Part shown: piece after piece, positions 1-13,900 of the stretch
Layout of the letters: each line of letters begins with the position of its first letter
How positions within the stretch are numbered: position 1 is the stretch's first letter
From: Caldisericota bacterium
GTDB lineage: Bacteria; CG03; B21-G15
Direction: 5' to 3'
Assembly (NCBI GenBank): GCA_003650255.1
Contig: QMOP01000005.1
Coordinates: forward strand, 1 to 19,683
Length of the DNA: 19,683 nucleotides
The notes under the pieces: generated by a model
Database searches by the model: none
Seen by the model: the letters and a program-made list of their open reading frames with translations, nothing else
What the model was told of the DNA's origin: nothing
Position numbers and translations under genes: made by a program

Positions 1-1970
1 CCTGTTTTCTCTCCATATATACCTACATCATTTACATCCTCTGCTCTCACTTTCCATCCAGTTGTGGTATTTGTTGATTTCAAAATACACCCACCAGTCC
101 ATGTATGAATACCCTGATCAGTAGTTGAATCAAAATGATAATCTGCTGGAAGAGTGTAATTTGAGGCATCAGAGGTAAATGTAATCGTTGAATTATAAGT
201 TATTGCAGTATTTCCAAACTGATCTTTTGCTTCAACAACAATATCTAATGCACGATTTACAGTAACAGCATCCTGAGAACTTAAACCAATGAGAGTTACA
301 ACAAGGTAATCCGCACTTGCTGGATCAACTTTTATTCCTGTTTTACTTCCAGAACTAAGTCCAGTTGCATAAACCCATAACTCTCTATTAGTTCCTGCAG
401 TTTTATATACAATATTAAAACTCCCTGTTCCACTTAATGATTGTGTTGAAGGCATAATTTCAGTATTACAGGTTGCCTGCGGATCTGTTTCATTTGTATG
501 AAATGTTATTATTCCACTCCATGAATAAACAGTATTATCAAAATCATCCTTTGCTTTAACTGTAACAAGTTTTCCCTGCCCTGCAACAACACTTGATGGC
601 ATTCCAGTTAAACTCAATTTTGTTGCAGAAGCAGGATTTACTTTTATTCCTGTCTGAGAACCAGTGATTGCTGAAGGATTATCAATATAACCATCTCCAT
701 CTGTCACTGTTACTGAAAATCTTTCACTTGTTGGATCACTTGCCTCATTTAATCTCACCCAAGCATTAAAAACAGTATAACCATTTGTAACTGTTCCATT
801 TCCCTGACTCTCAAAAAGTCCATTATCCGAAGAGAATACAACAACCTCATTATCATAATTTTCCTGTCTGTTTCCAAACTCATCAATTGCCTCAACTGTT
901 ATATCCTGCCAGACACCTGCTGTTACTTCTGTTGACATACTGACTCTGAAACTTTCTGCTTCTGCTGCTATAACCTGAACTGTTATATTTCCTGACTTCG
1001 CAGGTGCATCAACATCTCTTACTGTTAATGTCTGATATCCTTTTGTACAAAGTTTTACTGTATCTGTTGAGTAATTCCCTGAGAATGTATGTATTCCATT
1101 ATCTCCACCTGTTCCTGTTGTAAATTTGTAATTTGCTGGTAATATCACACTTGGATGTGAATCTGTTGATAGAAATTCAACTGTTCCTGCATAATCTGTC
1201 TTTAAATTATCAAATGCATCATATACTCTGACAATACACCAGGTTGATGTTCCTGCTTCAAATGGATCTGGCAATCCTTCAATTGTAAAATGGTCAAGTG
1301 CACCAGGAACTACCTCAATCCCTGATTGCTGTCCAGTAATTCCACCTGCTGTTACTGTATCTGTAACCTTTATATACCAGTTTGTTCCAACAGTTCTTAA
1401 CTGTGCAGTAAAGTTTTTAACTCCTTGATCATTCGTTGTAAATGTGTAATTGCTTGGTAATCCATCACCAGCAGAAACCTTTGTATCATTACTTGTAAAT
1501 ATCACTGTTCCTGTATAGTCCTTGACAATATTTCCATAAGTTCCATACTGACCATCCCTTGCCTCAACTGTAAATGTGTAATCAACTCCTGCTGTTGCTG
1601 GTGATGGAAAACCATATACATTGAACAGTGCTGCCTGATTCCATGTGACATGGACACTAACTATATCAGAATTTGGAGGCGATCCTCCTGTATCAGAAAC
1701 AGTTATTGCCCAGTCACCATATTTCTTCAATATAACCTGGGTGGAATAGGTATGTATTCCTGCATCATCGGTTGTAAATGTATAATCAGGTGGTAAAACT
1801 GCCTCTCCTGAATTTTCTGTTGTTTCAAAATGAACTGTTCCTTGATACCATATTGCCTCATCTCCTGTTGAATCAACTGCTCTAACTCTTACACTTACTC
1901 CAACACCTGCTGTTACTGTTGATGGAAATACTGAGCCATCTGATTTTTCAAGAACAAGTTCTGTTGCTGG
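1..1970 (-). repeat. Second filamin/invasin-like block: six repeats, cut by the window edge
   Basis: Six repeats from residue 5659 on, with the same consensus as the first filamin-like block (TAGxxxxxTVEAxD, YAGTVEF, YTFTTDDAGIHTY, TGIKVNPA). The fourth is again atypical, with AWVRLNEAS in place of the usual hairpin. At the left edge the sixth ends in GIYGEKTG, the same phrase (GITGKKTG) that closes the first block about nine residues before its next Ig-like module. The window therefore stops almost at a module boundary. Confidence 0.78.
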
Positions 1971-4900
1971 ATAATGATATGAGAACTTTATCTGAGTTGT
2001 TGCTGTTTCCTCATTTCCTACTTTATCATATGCTTTACTTATAACATAATAATTTTTGTCGTCCTGAAATGTAACAGGAGAAGAGTCAAAACTCCATACT
2101 CCTGTTACTCCACTGTAAGTTGTAGTATTAAAGACAACATTTGAAACCCATTGAGAGTTTGTTGCATCCCAGTATCTTGCATCTCCAAATGCTTCTTGAA
2201 TTGCTACTCTTACTTCTTGAACTCCACTTAAAGAATCACTTGCTGTTCCTGAAATTGTATCAAGTGATTCATAATGTCCATTATTCTCAGGCGAAGTAAC
2301 AATTGAGTCAGGTTCTGAATCATCTATTGTAATTTGAATCTGATCTGGAGTTGACTCAATATTTCCTGCTACATCAATTCCTCTTACTTTTATTATATAG
2401 ACTCCTCCATCACTCCAAGTAGGTAATATATCACCTGTTTCTCCTGGATAAGCCCAGGTTGAACCAGAAACATAATAACTTACCTCTTTCCAAGTATTAT
2501 TTACTGTCCAGGAAGAGCCAGTCCAGTAATAAGAACCAGAGGAAATCTGAATTTCAACCTTATTTATTCCAGAGAAATCATCTGTTGAACTACCATAAAA
2601 TTTTGTAACTTGAGATGACCTATAATAATTATTGGAGTGTGAGGTTATGAATGAATTTGGTTCAACAGCATCATAGTAGAATGTGCATTTCTTCTGCAGT
2701 GTTTCCTGATTCCCAGCATTATCAACTGCATAAGTATAAATGTAATATGTCTCATTAACATTCTGATAAAATGTGTCTATATAACTTGTATTCATATAAT
2801 ATTCCCAGTTCCCACCAACAAGGGAGGTAGGAAGAGGTGCTTCTGTTCCCCATGAATCATCCTGCCACCACTTACCATCACTTGCTCTTTGAATCTCAAT
2901 CTTTATATAATTAAGGTCAGAACCAGGAGATGGATCAGAAGCAGTACCAGAAAATGTTGAGTATTTTACTGAATAATATGTTTCATTAAGTGGGAAACTT
3001 ACACTTGATGTTGGAGTTGAAGCATCAAATGTAAAACTTACATGATAGTTTAAATTATTATCAATATCTCCACCAACTCCTTCTCCAGAAAAATTTCCAT
3101 ATTTTGCCATATTTCCTGCTTTATCATAAACCTTCATCCATATATAATGTAATCTTCCATCTTCCCAAGCGACTCCAGAATAGTACCATGTTGAAAAACT
3201 TGTAGTAGAGGTCACAGTGAGCCACTGAATATTGTCTATTCCAGAAAGCCAACCAGTTCCATCCCAGAAATAACCAGGAGAAGGCGCTCTTTTTATACAT
3301 ATCTCTATCTTATCTATACCTGAATAAGAATCATTTGCTGTCCCGAGAATATCAGAAAGTGTTGAAGGATTATAATAACCTCCTTCAGAAATATTGGATA
3401 CTCCTGCTTGCGGATTTTCTGTATCTCCAATAAATGTTACAAGATTGCTTATATATTGGTTTCCAGCTTTATCAGTTATTTTTGCCCTTACCTCATAACT
3501 TACACCATCAAGAAGGTCACTTCCTCCTGGACCTGAACTATAACTCCATTCATCATTCACACTATCATAAGTTACTGAAATCCATTGTGGATCATTGTTC
3601 CAACCAGTTCCATCCCAGTACTGAATTGGAGCTTCTGCCTTCTTTATCTGAATTCTCACAGTATCAATGTCAGATAAATCATCCACTGCTGTTCCTTGTA
3701 AGTTTGTCATGCTATTATAATAATTTCCATTTACAGGATAAGTAATCTCTCCCTGAGGAATTCCAGTATCAATTTTGAATATATAATTATTTGGAGTTGA
3801 CTGAACATTTCCTGCTTTATCTACTGCTCTACAATCAACCCTGTACTCAACATTATGCTCAAATGCTGTGGTGACGCTCACTGTATAATTCCAAGTTGTT
3901 GTTCCAGAACATACCAACCATACAGGGGTAGATTGCCACTTACTTCCATCCCAATAAGTTGGGGTTCCCCCAGGATCTCGTGTAATTTTAACCTCATTAT
4001 GTTCTATATCCGAATATTCAGCACCAGCAACAGGTGGATTGTCTATTGCTGTTCCTGAAATTACTGTCATTGAGGAATGATAATATTTGTAAGGATATGT
4101 AAAATCTGCCTCTGGCTCTGTTAAATCAAATATAATATGTTGCCAGAACCATGAACCATCATCCTGATTTCCTGCAAGGTCCTTTCCAACAATTTTCAAT
4201 GTATACTTATTCCCATCTATTAAATTTGCAAGAAATTGAGAAGCAGGTATTGTTTGTTGATTTGTTGTCTGAACCTGAAGTGAATTCAAAATTGCATAGG
4301 TTTCTGTTGAACCTGAAACCTCGCCATTATTACCCGTTTCTGCTTCATAAATTACTCTTGTTGGACCAACCTGCATCTTTTCACCAAGCCTTAAACTTAC
4401 ATCCATAGTATTTATTGAATCGCCTGTTGAAGGAGAAACATCATAAAAAGAAGGAGGAGTTAAATCCCATCTGAATGTAACTGTGGTATAAACTGATTGA
4501 TAATTCCCTGCCTCATCATATGCTCTTATAATAACCTGATAATCACCGTCTGAAGGTGGGACAGCATCATCAAACGGATTTCCAGCATCTTCAATCCATA
4601 ATTTTGTATCCTTATTATAAGCTGCATCAAACCATGTTGGTTCTGTTCCAGTCCAGTCAACTGTATTCCAGTATCCAGTATTTGGTAAAGTTAAACCTTT
4701 ATATGCAACCTTTACTCCTTTTACAGTTGAAACTCTTAAATTAATTGTTTGATCTTGTGCATTTCCTCTTATATCAGAAAGAAAATTATAACTTCCTCCA
4801 TCAGATGGCTGTGTCCCATTAGAAGATGGTTCTTCATTATCATAAAGTATTATTGCTGTATGCGAACTTGTCTCAATATTTCTTGCCTTATCAACTGCCC

Positions 4901-7900
4901 AGATTGTGATTCTGTATTCATATCCAGAAATCCAGTTAACTCCAGAATATGTCCAAGAGGAAGAGTATATGGACATATCAGGATCTGTATTTGTGAGCCA
5001 CTGTGGATTTATATTCCATGCATCTCCGTCCCAGTACTGGGTTGTATCTTTATTTAAAATCTGAAGTTTTATATCACTCCATATTCCAGGAGAAGTATCA
5101 GCACCAGTTCCCCAAATTTTAGTTATGGAATTGTAATAATAAGTGTATGAATCAGGATAAACAAGCCATGATGTTGGTGGAACATTATCAATTACAATAT
5201 TTGAAGTATAGTATGGAGAAATCTCTTCATTTGGTGAGGGCTGAACCTGGTCCTTTGCTTTAACTTTTATAACATAACTTCCATCTGTTTTCCAAACCTC
5301 TGTTGGATAATCAACATCCCAGTACCATCCTTCAGTTGTTTCATCAAAAGAACCATCTGATGGAGAACAAGAAATCCAATGAACAGAACTACCCCATGAA
5401 CCCTCCTGATAATACTCACCTGAGGGATTTTGAATATAAATCTCAACTCCTCCTATTTCTCCTGGTGATATATCCCAAGATGTTCCTGAAATTTGATTTA
5501 TAGAATTCGCATGTGTTCCATCTGCTGGATTTGTAATCTCTGATTCTGGTGGAGTTCTATCTATTATAAAATACACACCTTCAGAAGGTGTTTCCCAACC
5601 AGCCGGACCATATCCTTTTGACTGAACATTATACTTCACTCCATTACTCCAGACCTCTGTTGAAATTGTGCATGTCCAAGGATTGTTATCTGGAAATGTT
5701 CCTGTAGGAGTATCAACCTGAATCCAGTATTCTCCTATAACCCAACTCTTTGTATCATCATCCCAAGAACTGCCATATGTTGGAGCTGAAGAAATTTTTA
5801 TGTAAACTTCATTAGGAGAGGTGTATTGGTCTGCTGTTCCAAAAATTTGTGCTATTTGATTATAATAGTTCGGAGATATGTCAAGCCCTGATGGATTTGT
5901 AACCTTGGTTGTCGGATAAGGAGATTTAAAATACCAGGAATGATATGCTTCTGCTTCACTATTTCCTGCTTTATCAACTGCTCTGAAATAGGTATAGTAT
6001 TGAATTCCAGTAGCATTTGCTTCCCATTTAACTCCTGAAGTATTAATATTCCAGTCGCTTCCTGTAAGAGATATTGGATCAGACCATACTTGACCAGGAG
6101 AATTGCTCCAATCATTTATACTCCAATCCCAATAATATCCAGTATAACTTCCACCTGAGACCTGTTTTATTTTTATCTGAACATAATTTACTTCCCCTGG
6201 AGAAGTATCTGCTGCTGTTCCATAAATGTTATTCATTGTTTCATAATACTGACCATCAGCTGGCATATCCATCCATGATTCTGGTTCTGTTGTATCATAG
6301 ATAAATGTTTGTGTTGTAATGCTTACTTCTATATTTGGATTACTTGTTCCATCTGAAGTTGTCTTATCAATTGCTCTTGAATTGACAACATAGGTTAAAC
6401 CTTCCTGAAAACAAGAAGGTATTCCTGAAGTATAAGTCCATGAAGATGTCCAGATGTCTGCATCCTGCCAAGCATCCTCTGGGTTCATACTAACCCAGGA
6501 AGAACCATTCCAGAAAATGTTTGTTCCTGTTCCTGAAGAAATTCTTATCTGAACATTACCTACTCCAGCACTCCAATTGGGAGAAGTTGGATTATCTATT
6601 GCTGTTCCCCAGATTTTAGAGAGTGTTATATCACTTTCAAAATTTTGATTTGGCTTACAGAGATAAGAGTCAGGTGCTTCTGTATCATATATAAAACTCG
6701 TTTCTTTCCAGTCCTCTATATTTCCAGCATAATCTATATGTCTTGCCTGAATCTTATATAAGAAACCACTATCCCAGGTTGGAGTTGTTGTATAAACCCA
6801 GTTTGTTCCAGCGGTAAGAGAGAGTGTTGTATCTGCTCCCCATCCAATTCCTGTCCACCACTGTGTTGTTCCATCAGTTAAAATTTTAAGAATCTTTAAT
6901 CTCAAACTGTAAAGACCAGAACCAAAACCAGAGGGCATATCCTCTGCTGTTCCTGAAACCTGAAATGGAGTGTTTCTGTGGTCATCCTGTGAAGCATTCA
7001 CAATATATGTTTCCGGTGCATCTATATCATACCTAAATGTTATTGAAGCAAAAGGAGTTTCTTCAAAATTTCCACCATTATCTGTTGCTCTCACCTCTAT
7101 TGTATAATCCATTCCACTTGTCAGGTTAAAAGTATCAGAACTTGCTCCACCATTATATGTCCAAGAAGAAGTAAAAAGTGTTGTCTCCCACCAGAGTTTA
7201 GTGCCACTATTGAAAAGCCCACTTGTCTCATCCCAGTAGGTTCCAGTATTTTCCTGAAAAATATTTATCTCAACCTTGCTCACCTTTACATCATCATAAC
7301 ACGTTCCTTTGATTGTTATCGGATTCAGGTCATTTATATAATCATTATCCTCTGGATAAGTTATATCAGATTCTGGTAAAGTTGTAACAAATATTCCTGT
7401 TTTCTTTCCTGTTATTCCATCAACTCCTTTTCCATCACCAGTAACATCAATAACCTCAAGATAATAGGTTCCACCTGTTGAGATTTTCATTCCATATGTT
7501 GGAGCAGAAAACGTATGGATTCCCTGATCAGTTACAGTATCAAAAGTATATGCTGATGGATTAAAATCCCATAAAGATGCATCAGAATTAAACTGAATTT
7601 CACCATCATAAGCATTTGGACCGATACTGCACCTATTTCCAAACTGGTCAACTGCTTCAACTATAACTGTGAATCTAACATCAATAACCTGATTTGTAGA
7701 ACATGAAACAACAAAGGAATCTGCCTGTGCTGGATAGACATCAATTGCACTCTGCTGTCCATAAATCTGCGTTGAACCAACAACCTCTGCTTTTATATAT
7801 CTTGTTCCTGCTGTCTTAAATACAACCTCATTTCCAAAAACATGGTAACCCTGATCTGTTGTTGAATCAAATGTGTAATCTGCTGGAAGCGTTGCAGATG

Positions 7901-10900
7901 GGTCGTCTGAAGTAAAATGGACTGTTACAGTTGAAACTAAGACCCTGTTCCCATACTCATCTTCAACCTCAACTTTTACTGTTTCATTTGCTCCTGCAAT
8001 ACAAGGATCATTTACCCCACTAACAACTAAGTGGTCTTCTTCTGCAGCAAGAACTTCAATATTATAAACTGTTCCACTTATTCCAGAAGGAGTATCCTGA
8101 ACTGTTATCTGAGAATAATACTCACCAGTTCTCTTATTCTTTTCATAACTTGATTCATTAAGCCATACCCATGCTGAAAGCGTTTTCTCACCAATTCCTG
8201 GCTCCCAGGTATAATTTCCTGTAAAATTGAAATATAAATTATCTGAAGTAAATGTTACCTCTCTACCTAAATCTCCCCAGTCATCATCAAGGTTTCCATA
8301 AGGATCAATAGCTCTTATCTTTATATCCTGTTTCTCTCCTGCAACAATTGTAAGTCCTCCTGGAAGCGTAACCTCATAATGGTCTGCCATTGCAGGTTCA
8401 ACCTTAATACCTGTCTGATAACCCCATTTACCAGCAGAAATGTCCTCAACTTTTATCCACTGCCATCCAGCAGTTCTTAAAACAACTGTTGCATAAAACA
8501 CATGGTACCCATTGTCTCCACCAGGACCTGTTGTAAATGTATAATCACCAGGTAATGTCGCTTGAGAATCACTTGAAGTAAAGTGAATTGTTCCAGAATA
8601 AAGATTTGTACCAGTAGAACATCTATTACCAAATTCATCAACTGCTTCAACTGTTACAGTCGACTTTTCTAATCCTGCTGTTAATGGACCCGTTGACATC
8701 ACAACTGTAAATGTAGAAATAGGTGCTGGAAAAACTTTTATTCCAGATTGTTCTCCTAACTTTCCCCCATCAGCAACTCTTACATACCACAAAGTAGAAG
8801 GATTTCCTTCACCTTGATTTGCTGTTTTCAAAACAACCCCATTTACAAATGTATGAATTCCATTATCTGCTCCAGAGTAGCCAGAGGTAAATGTATAATC
8901 AGCTGGTAAAGTCGCCTGAAGGTCATTTGATGTAAAATGTATTATCCCAGCATAATTTGTTTTCCTGTTTCCATAAAAATCCTTTGCTTCTACAACAACT
9001 GTCTGAGGAGTTCCAGCAATATGAGAAGTATTTATTCCAGAGACAATAAAATAACTCAAATCTCCTGGCATAACATTTGTATAAACCTGTGTTGAAATAA
9101 TCGTTGGTGCATATGAAACACCATCTTCTACTTTTAAGTATTTATAACCTGCTGTTTTAAATATTAAAGCATCTGTAAATGTATGGTATCCAGCATCTGA
9201 AGTGGTAAATGTATATGAAGAAGGAAATACTGCCTGTGAATCATCTGAAGAAAACTGAACAGTTCCAAGATATCCTTGAGCCCTAACGCCTTCATCATCA
9301 TTCCAAGCCTCTAATTCAAATGTATAACTTTGCCCTGCTGTAACTTGGGAATAAAAGTTTGCTCCACCAGAAGCAAAAATTCTAAATCTGGTAGGAGGTG
9401 CCGTGTATTGAAAAGTGTTCATATTTCTCCCCTCTGTCTCCACACTTTCCTCATTTCCTGCTTTATCAACTGCATGTACAGTCACTCTATAATATTTATT
9501 ATTCTCCCAGCAAGTGGCTGTTGACTCATCAATAGTATAACTCCAACTTGCTGTTCCTGTTGCTTCCAACCAGTATGGATTCTGACTTGTCCATGTAGAA
9601 CCATTCCAACAATAACCTTTTCTCGGATCACCCAAAGTAACATTCTCAATCATCAATATTACTTTGTCTAACTCTCCGGGTGATGGATCATCTGCTGTGC
9701 CGATAATTTGAGACATCTGATCATACTTTTTATCATCAAGTGGTTTAAGGAGACAAGAAGTGGGAGCAGTGAAATCGGCAACAAAAGAAATAGTAGTAAT
9801 AGATGTTTGCCAGTTCTCTGCCTTATCCTGAGCCTTACAGGACGCATAGTAAGTAATTCCTGTTTGCCAAGTAGGAGAAGTTAAATACCAATAAGTTCCT
9901 ACTGGAGAAAGATTAGTATCGTTCCAAGTTTCATTTACTACCCAAGTAGAGTCAACTACACTCCAGTATTTATTATCTGAATCTCGCCTCACTCTTACCT
10001 GAACCTTAGTCACAATTCCTGTTGGTTGAGGAGAATCATCAGCAGTCCCTTTAACTACACCCCCTGCACTTACATATCCATTATCTAAAGGATAAGTAAT
10101 AGTTGCAGTGGGTGCTTGTATTTCATACACAAAAGTAGATTTCAAGACACTCCAACCTTCAGAATTACCTGCATAATCCCAAGCAGAAGAATAAATCCGA
10201 TAAATTTCACCATCAATGTAAAAACTCGAAAAATAACTTGGTTCAAGATACCATTCCCAATTTGTTGCATCAACTTTAACTGCTGGTAAGTCTGCTGTTC
10301 CTGCTGCCCAACCTGGGTCTTGCCAGTACTGACCATCGCTTTCTCTTTGAATCCTTATTTTAACATAGTAAACCCCTGAACCAAAATTTGGATCATTGTA
10401 TGTACCGGTAAATGTCTGCATATAAATATTATATTGCTCATCAGAAGGAGGATAACTTACCGTGGTAACAGGATCTGTAATATCATATTTAAATCTTACA
10501 TAATAACTAACATCATTAATAATATCATCATCTGTGGTAAAACCATAAGTTTGCACATTATCCGCGTTATCTGTTATTTTAAGCCACAAACGGTGATACT
10601 CTCCATCCTGAAAACTACATCCTGTATAAGTCCATGATGAGGACCATATATCACAAGTAAGCCAAACTAAACTTGAATCCCAACTGCTACCATCCCAGTA
10701 AAGACCACCAGCAGCAGCTCTTTTTATTACAATCTCTACTTTTTTCACCCCTGCCAAAACATCACTTGCTGTCCCCCAAATCTTTGTCAAACTATCATTA
10801 TAATTTCCATTATCCTCTGGCTCTATAATAACCCCCTCTGGTTTAACATTGTCAAATGTAAATTGGTAATACCCACCTAAACCAACATTTCCAGCCTCAT

Positions 10901-13900
10901 CTTTTACTTTACAGTGGACTTTATAAGTATGTCCATACTCCCAAGGAATAGAAGAAACTGGAATATTGTAGTACCAACTTTCGCTGGAACCACTCCAGAA
11001 GCCATCAGATGGAGAACATTCAAACCAAGTTTCAGTAGTTAACCAAGCACTACCATCCCAGTATAAACCACTCTCTTCAAAAGCAGTCCAAACTCTATTA
11101 ACACCATACTCATCATAAGCTGTTCCAGTAATGGTATTTAACTCCCGATAATAAGGTTGCCCTGGTTGGGTCACATTAGCTAAAGCAGTAGTGGTATCAA
11201 AAATAATTCCTGTTCGCTGCACTGTACTTGCTGCATTACCAGCTAAATCTTGACCATCTAAAGTTAAAACGTACTCATTGCCAGTAATTAAACCTGGTAC
11301 TTCTTTTGTCTGCTGAGTTAAAATTCCGCACTCTGTTTCAGTCAGAGTATATGTATGTTCTGCACCTACTATCTCTCCATTATTCCCTGTTTGGGCAGTA
11401 AACTTAATAACCACTGTAGGATATTTCATCTCCTCTGACAAAGTAAAAGTAACATTCGCTTTGTTAATTTTAGCACTGGGATTGGGAAGAACCATTCCAA
11501 AATTAGGTTTGGTAATATCATAAGTAAAACTATTTCCTGTGCCAGGATCGTTTCTTCCTCCATTATGTGCTTTTGCCTGAGCTCTTACAACATAAACAAC
11601 TCCGTCAGTAGAAACTGGCCTAGCATAAGTCCATTGATTCGTAGCAGTGGAGTAACTCGCCTCCCACCACAACTCAACATCAGAAGAAAATTTCCCTGTT
11701 GCTTCGTCATACCATTTATTAAGAAGTGTAGAATCTTTAATACTTATATAAACTTTTTCAGTATCAGTAGATGCACTTCCTGAAAATTCTACCAATGAAC
11801 CATTGTATCGTCCTCCATCTACTGGAATAGATACGCTGCATGTAGGCGGTTCGCCTACTAAAAGTGCATTGCTCAAAGTAGCACTCCCACCATCCGGATT
11901 AGTAATGATTATATCTCTTAAAGTTTTTAAAGCAGTATATGATATAGAAAGAGTAACTTTTAAATTATTAACATCTACGAAAGCTGTGGAAGATACTGTG
12001 ATTCCCGCTCCTGAAAAGGAAGCAATTGCGCCAAGTTGAAAATTATCTCCTACCACATTGATAATCTCATTTTGTGCTCCTTGTCCTATTTCAGTTGGAC
12101 TTATAGAGGTAAGTGAAGGAGGGGGATTGATTGTAAAAATACCACTCCCTACACCCCTTCCACCGTCTGGATTTATCACAATAACGTCACAGGCTCCAAG
12201 TGGAGCATCTGTTGAAATATCTATAGTGACTTTAACCCAAGAGGCATCTTGAAAACTGATATTTGTTGTAGAAATACCAACATTGTCAAATTTTACCTGA
12301 CATCCATCTACAAAACCACTTCCTGTTATATCAATTACTTGACCTGTTAAACCCTGTGCTCTTTCTGAAGGTGAACAACTGGATACTGTTGGTTTTGGAT
12401 TTACTGTTATGACACCACTTCCAGTTCCTTCTCCACCATCAAGATTTGTAACTGTAATATCTCTTGGCCCTGTTGCTGCTGTTGGAGCAACACTTATTGT
12501 TGCTTTACAGGTCGTCGGGTCAACATAGACTGTGGTTGAAACTGTTATCCCTGCTCCAAAATCTGCTGAAATTCCTTCAGCGAAATTACTTCCTGTTATT
12601 GTTACTACAAAATTTTCTGCTCCCTGACCAACATCAGGAGAAGCATCTGTTACTAAAGGTCTTGGATTCACTGTAAAAGCATTTGCCATGGTCCTTGAAC
12701 CTTGATCAGGATTAGTAACTGTAACATCTCTGGTTCCTACAGTAGCCAATACATCTATTGTAATATTTGCTACTATATGAGTGGCATCTATCAAATTTAC
12801 ACTATTCACCGTTATTCCATCTCCAAAATCAGCTGTACATCCTGCTTGGAAATCACTCCCATAAATATCTATAATTCTTGTCGCTCCCTGCCCTCCTTTA
12901 TCAGGAGATAATGAAGTTATTGTTGGTCTTGGATTTACTGTAAATCCTCCACTGAAAGTATACCAACCAGCATCAGGATTAGTGATGGTCACATTTCTTG
13001 CTCCAGTAGTTGCATTGGTGGAAATAGTAATTATCGCTCTTACCTGGGTAGTTGAATCAAAAACTGTGGAATCAACATTAATATCCGGTCCAAAATCGAT
13101 TGTAAAACCACTCTGAAAATCAGTTCCAGTTATGATTATCTCTTGGGAGGCTGCTCCTTGTCCCCGTTCATCAGGATCAAGAGCAGTTATCTCCGGCCTC
13201 GGGTTTACTGTAAAAATATTCCCGGAAGTAGATCTTCCTCCATCAGGATTAACAATGGTGATCTGCTTATCTCCCACTGCAGTAGCCGGATCGATATCAA
13301 TAACTACTTCCAAGGTAGTGTCATTTATAACATTAACTGATTCTACTGTTATTCCTGTGCCAGAAAAGATAACCCCACTTGTAGAAATCCCAACCTGAAA
13401 TCCGCTTCCAGTTATAGTAACAGTTTGATTTTGAGCTCCTTGCCCTCGAGAAGCAGGAGAACAGGAAGTGGCAACTGGTTTAGCATTTACAGTAAAAAGA
13501 TTCACCCCTGTCCCTTTTCCATAATCTGGATTTATAACCTGAATGTGTCTTAAACCAGTAGCAGCATCTTCAGAAATAGTAATATTTGCTGTAATTGTAG
13601 AAGCAGAAATAAAATTGACTGAATTTACAGTAATTCCACCACCAGTAAAAATAACACTGCAACCACTCTGGAAATTACTTCCATAAATCTCTATATCCTG
13701 ATTTATTGCTCCCTGACCACAGCTATTAGGAGAACACCCAGTAACAACTGGACCTGGATTTACTGTAAAACCACCTACTAAAGTACATTTTCCATTATCT
13801 GGATTTATAACTGTGACATCTCTTGAACCTGTTGTTGCTGATTCTGATATTGAGAGTGTGCATTTTATTGTGAATTCATCTTGATATGCTGCTGAAGAAA

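Larger units (their letters stand above)
1..4460 (-). repeat. Higher-order duplication, left copy (one extra module)
   Basis: Counterpart of 7380-11505. The best-matched pairs are 3260 with 10693, both carrying an insertion before the last strand (GGDIDNNLNYHVSF against DDDIINDVSYYVRF); 2865 with 10320 (IQRASDGKWWQDDSW against IQRESDGQYWQDPGW); and the atypical filamin-like repeats (AWVRLNEAS against AWVWLNESS). The extra module is the one with its hairpin near 3951. Base-level similarity is low, so the duplication is old. Confidence 0.7.
7380..11505 (-). repeat. Higher-order duplication, right copy
   Basis: The module order is atypical Ig, five YWDG modules, then six filamin-like repeats. 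The left copy (1-4460) has the same order with one extra YWDG module. Matched hairpins: 11058 with 3612, 10693 with 3260, 10320 with 2865, 9955 with 2521 and 9604 with 2165, all offset by 7.43-7.46 kb. The atypical Ig modules are offset by only about 7.04 kb, which is the length of one module less. Confidence 0.7.

Noticed and set aside
5852..6115. Minus-strand 87-codon frame
   Set aside because: It overlaps the giant gene on the same strand in another frame, and its residues mirror the repeat codons; the giant frame is clearly open here.
10142..10336. Minus-strand 64-codon frame
   Set aside because: Same situation: an alternative frame within a well-read Ig-like module.
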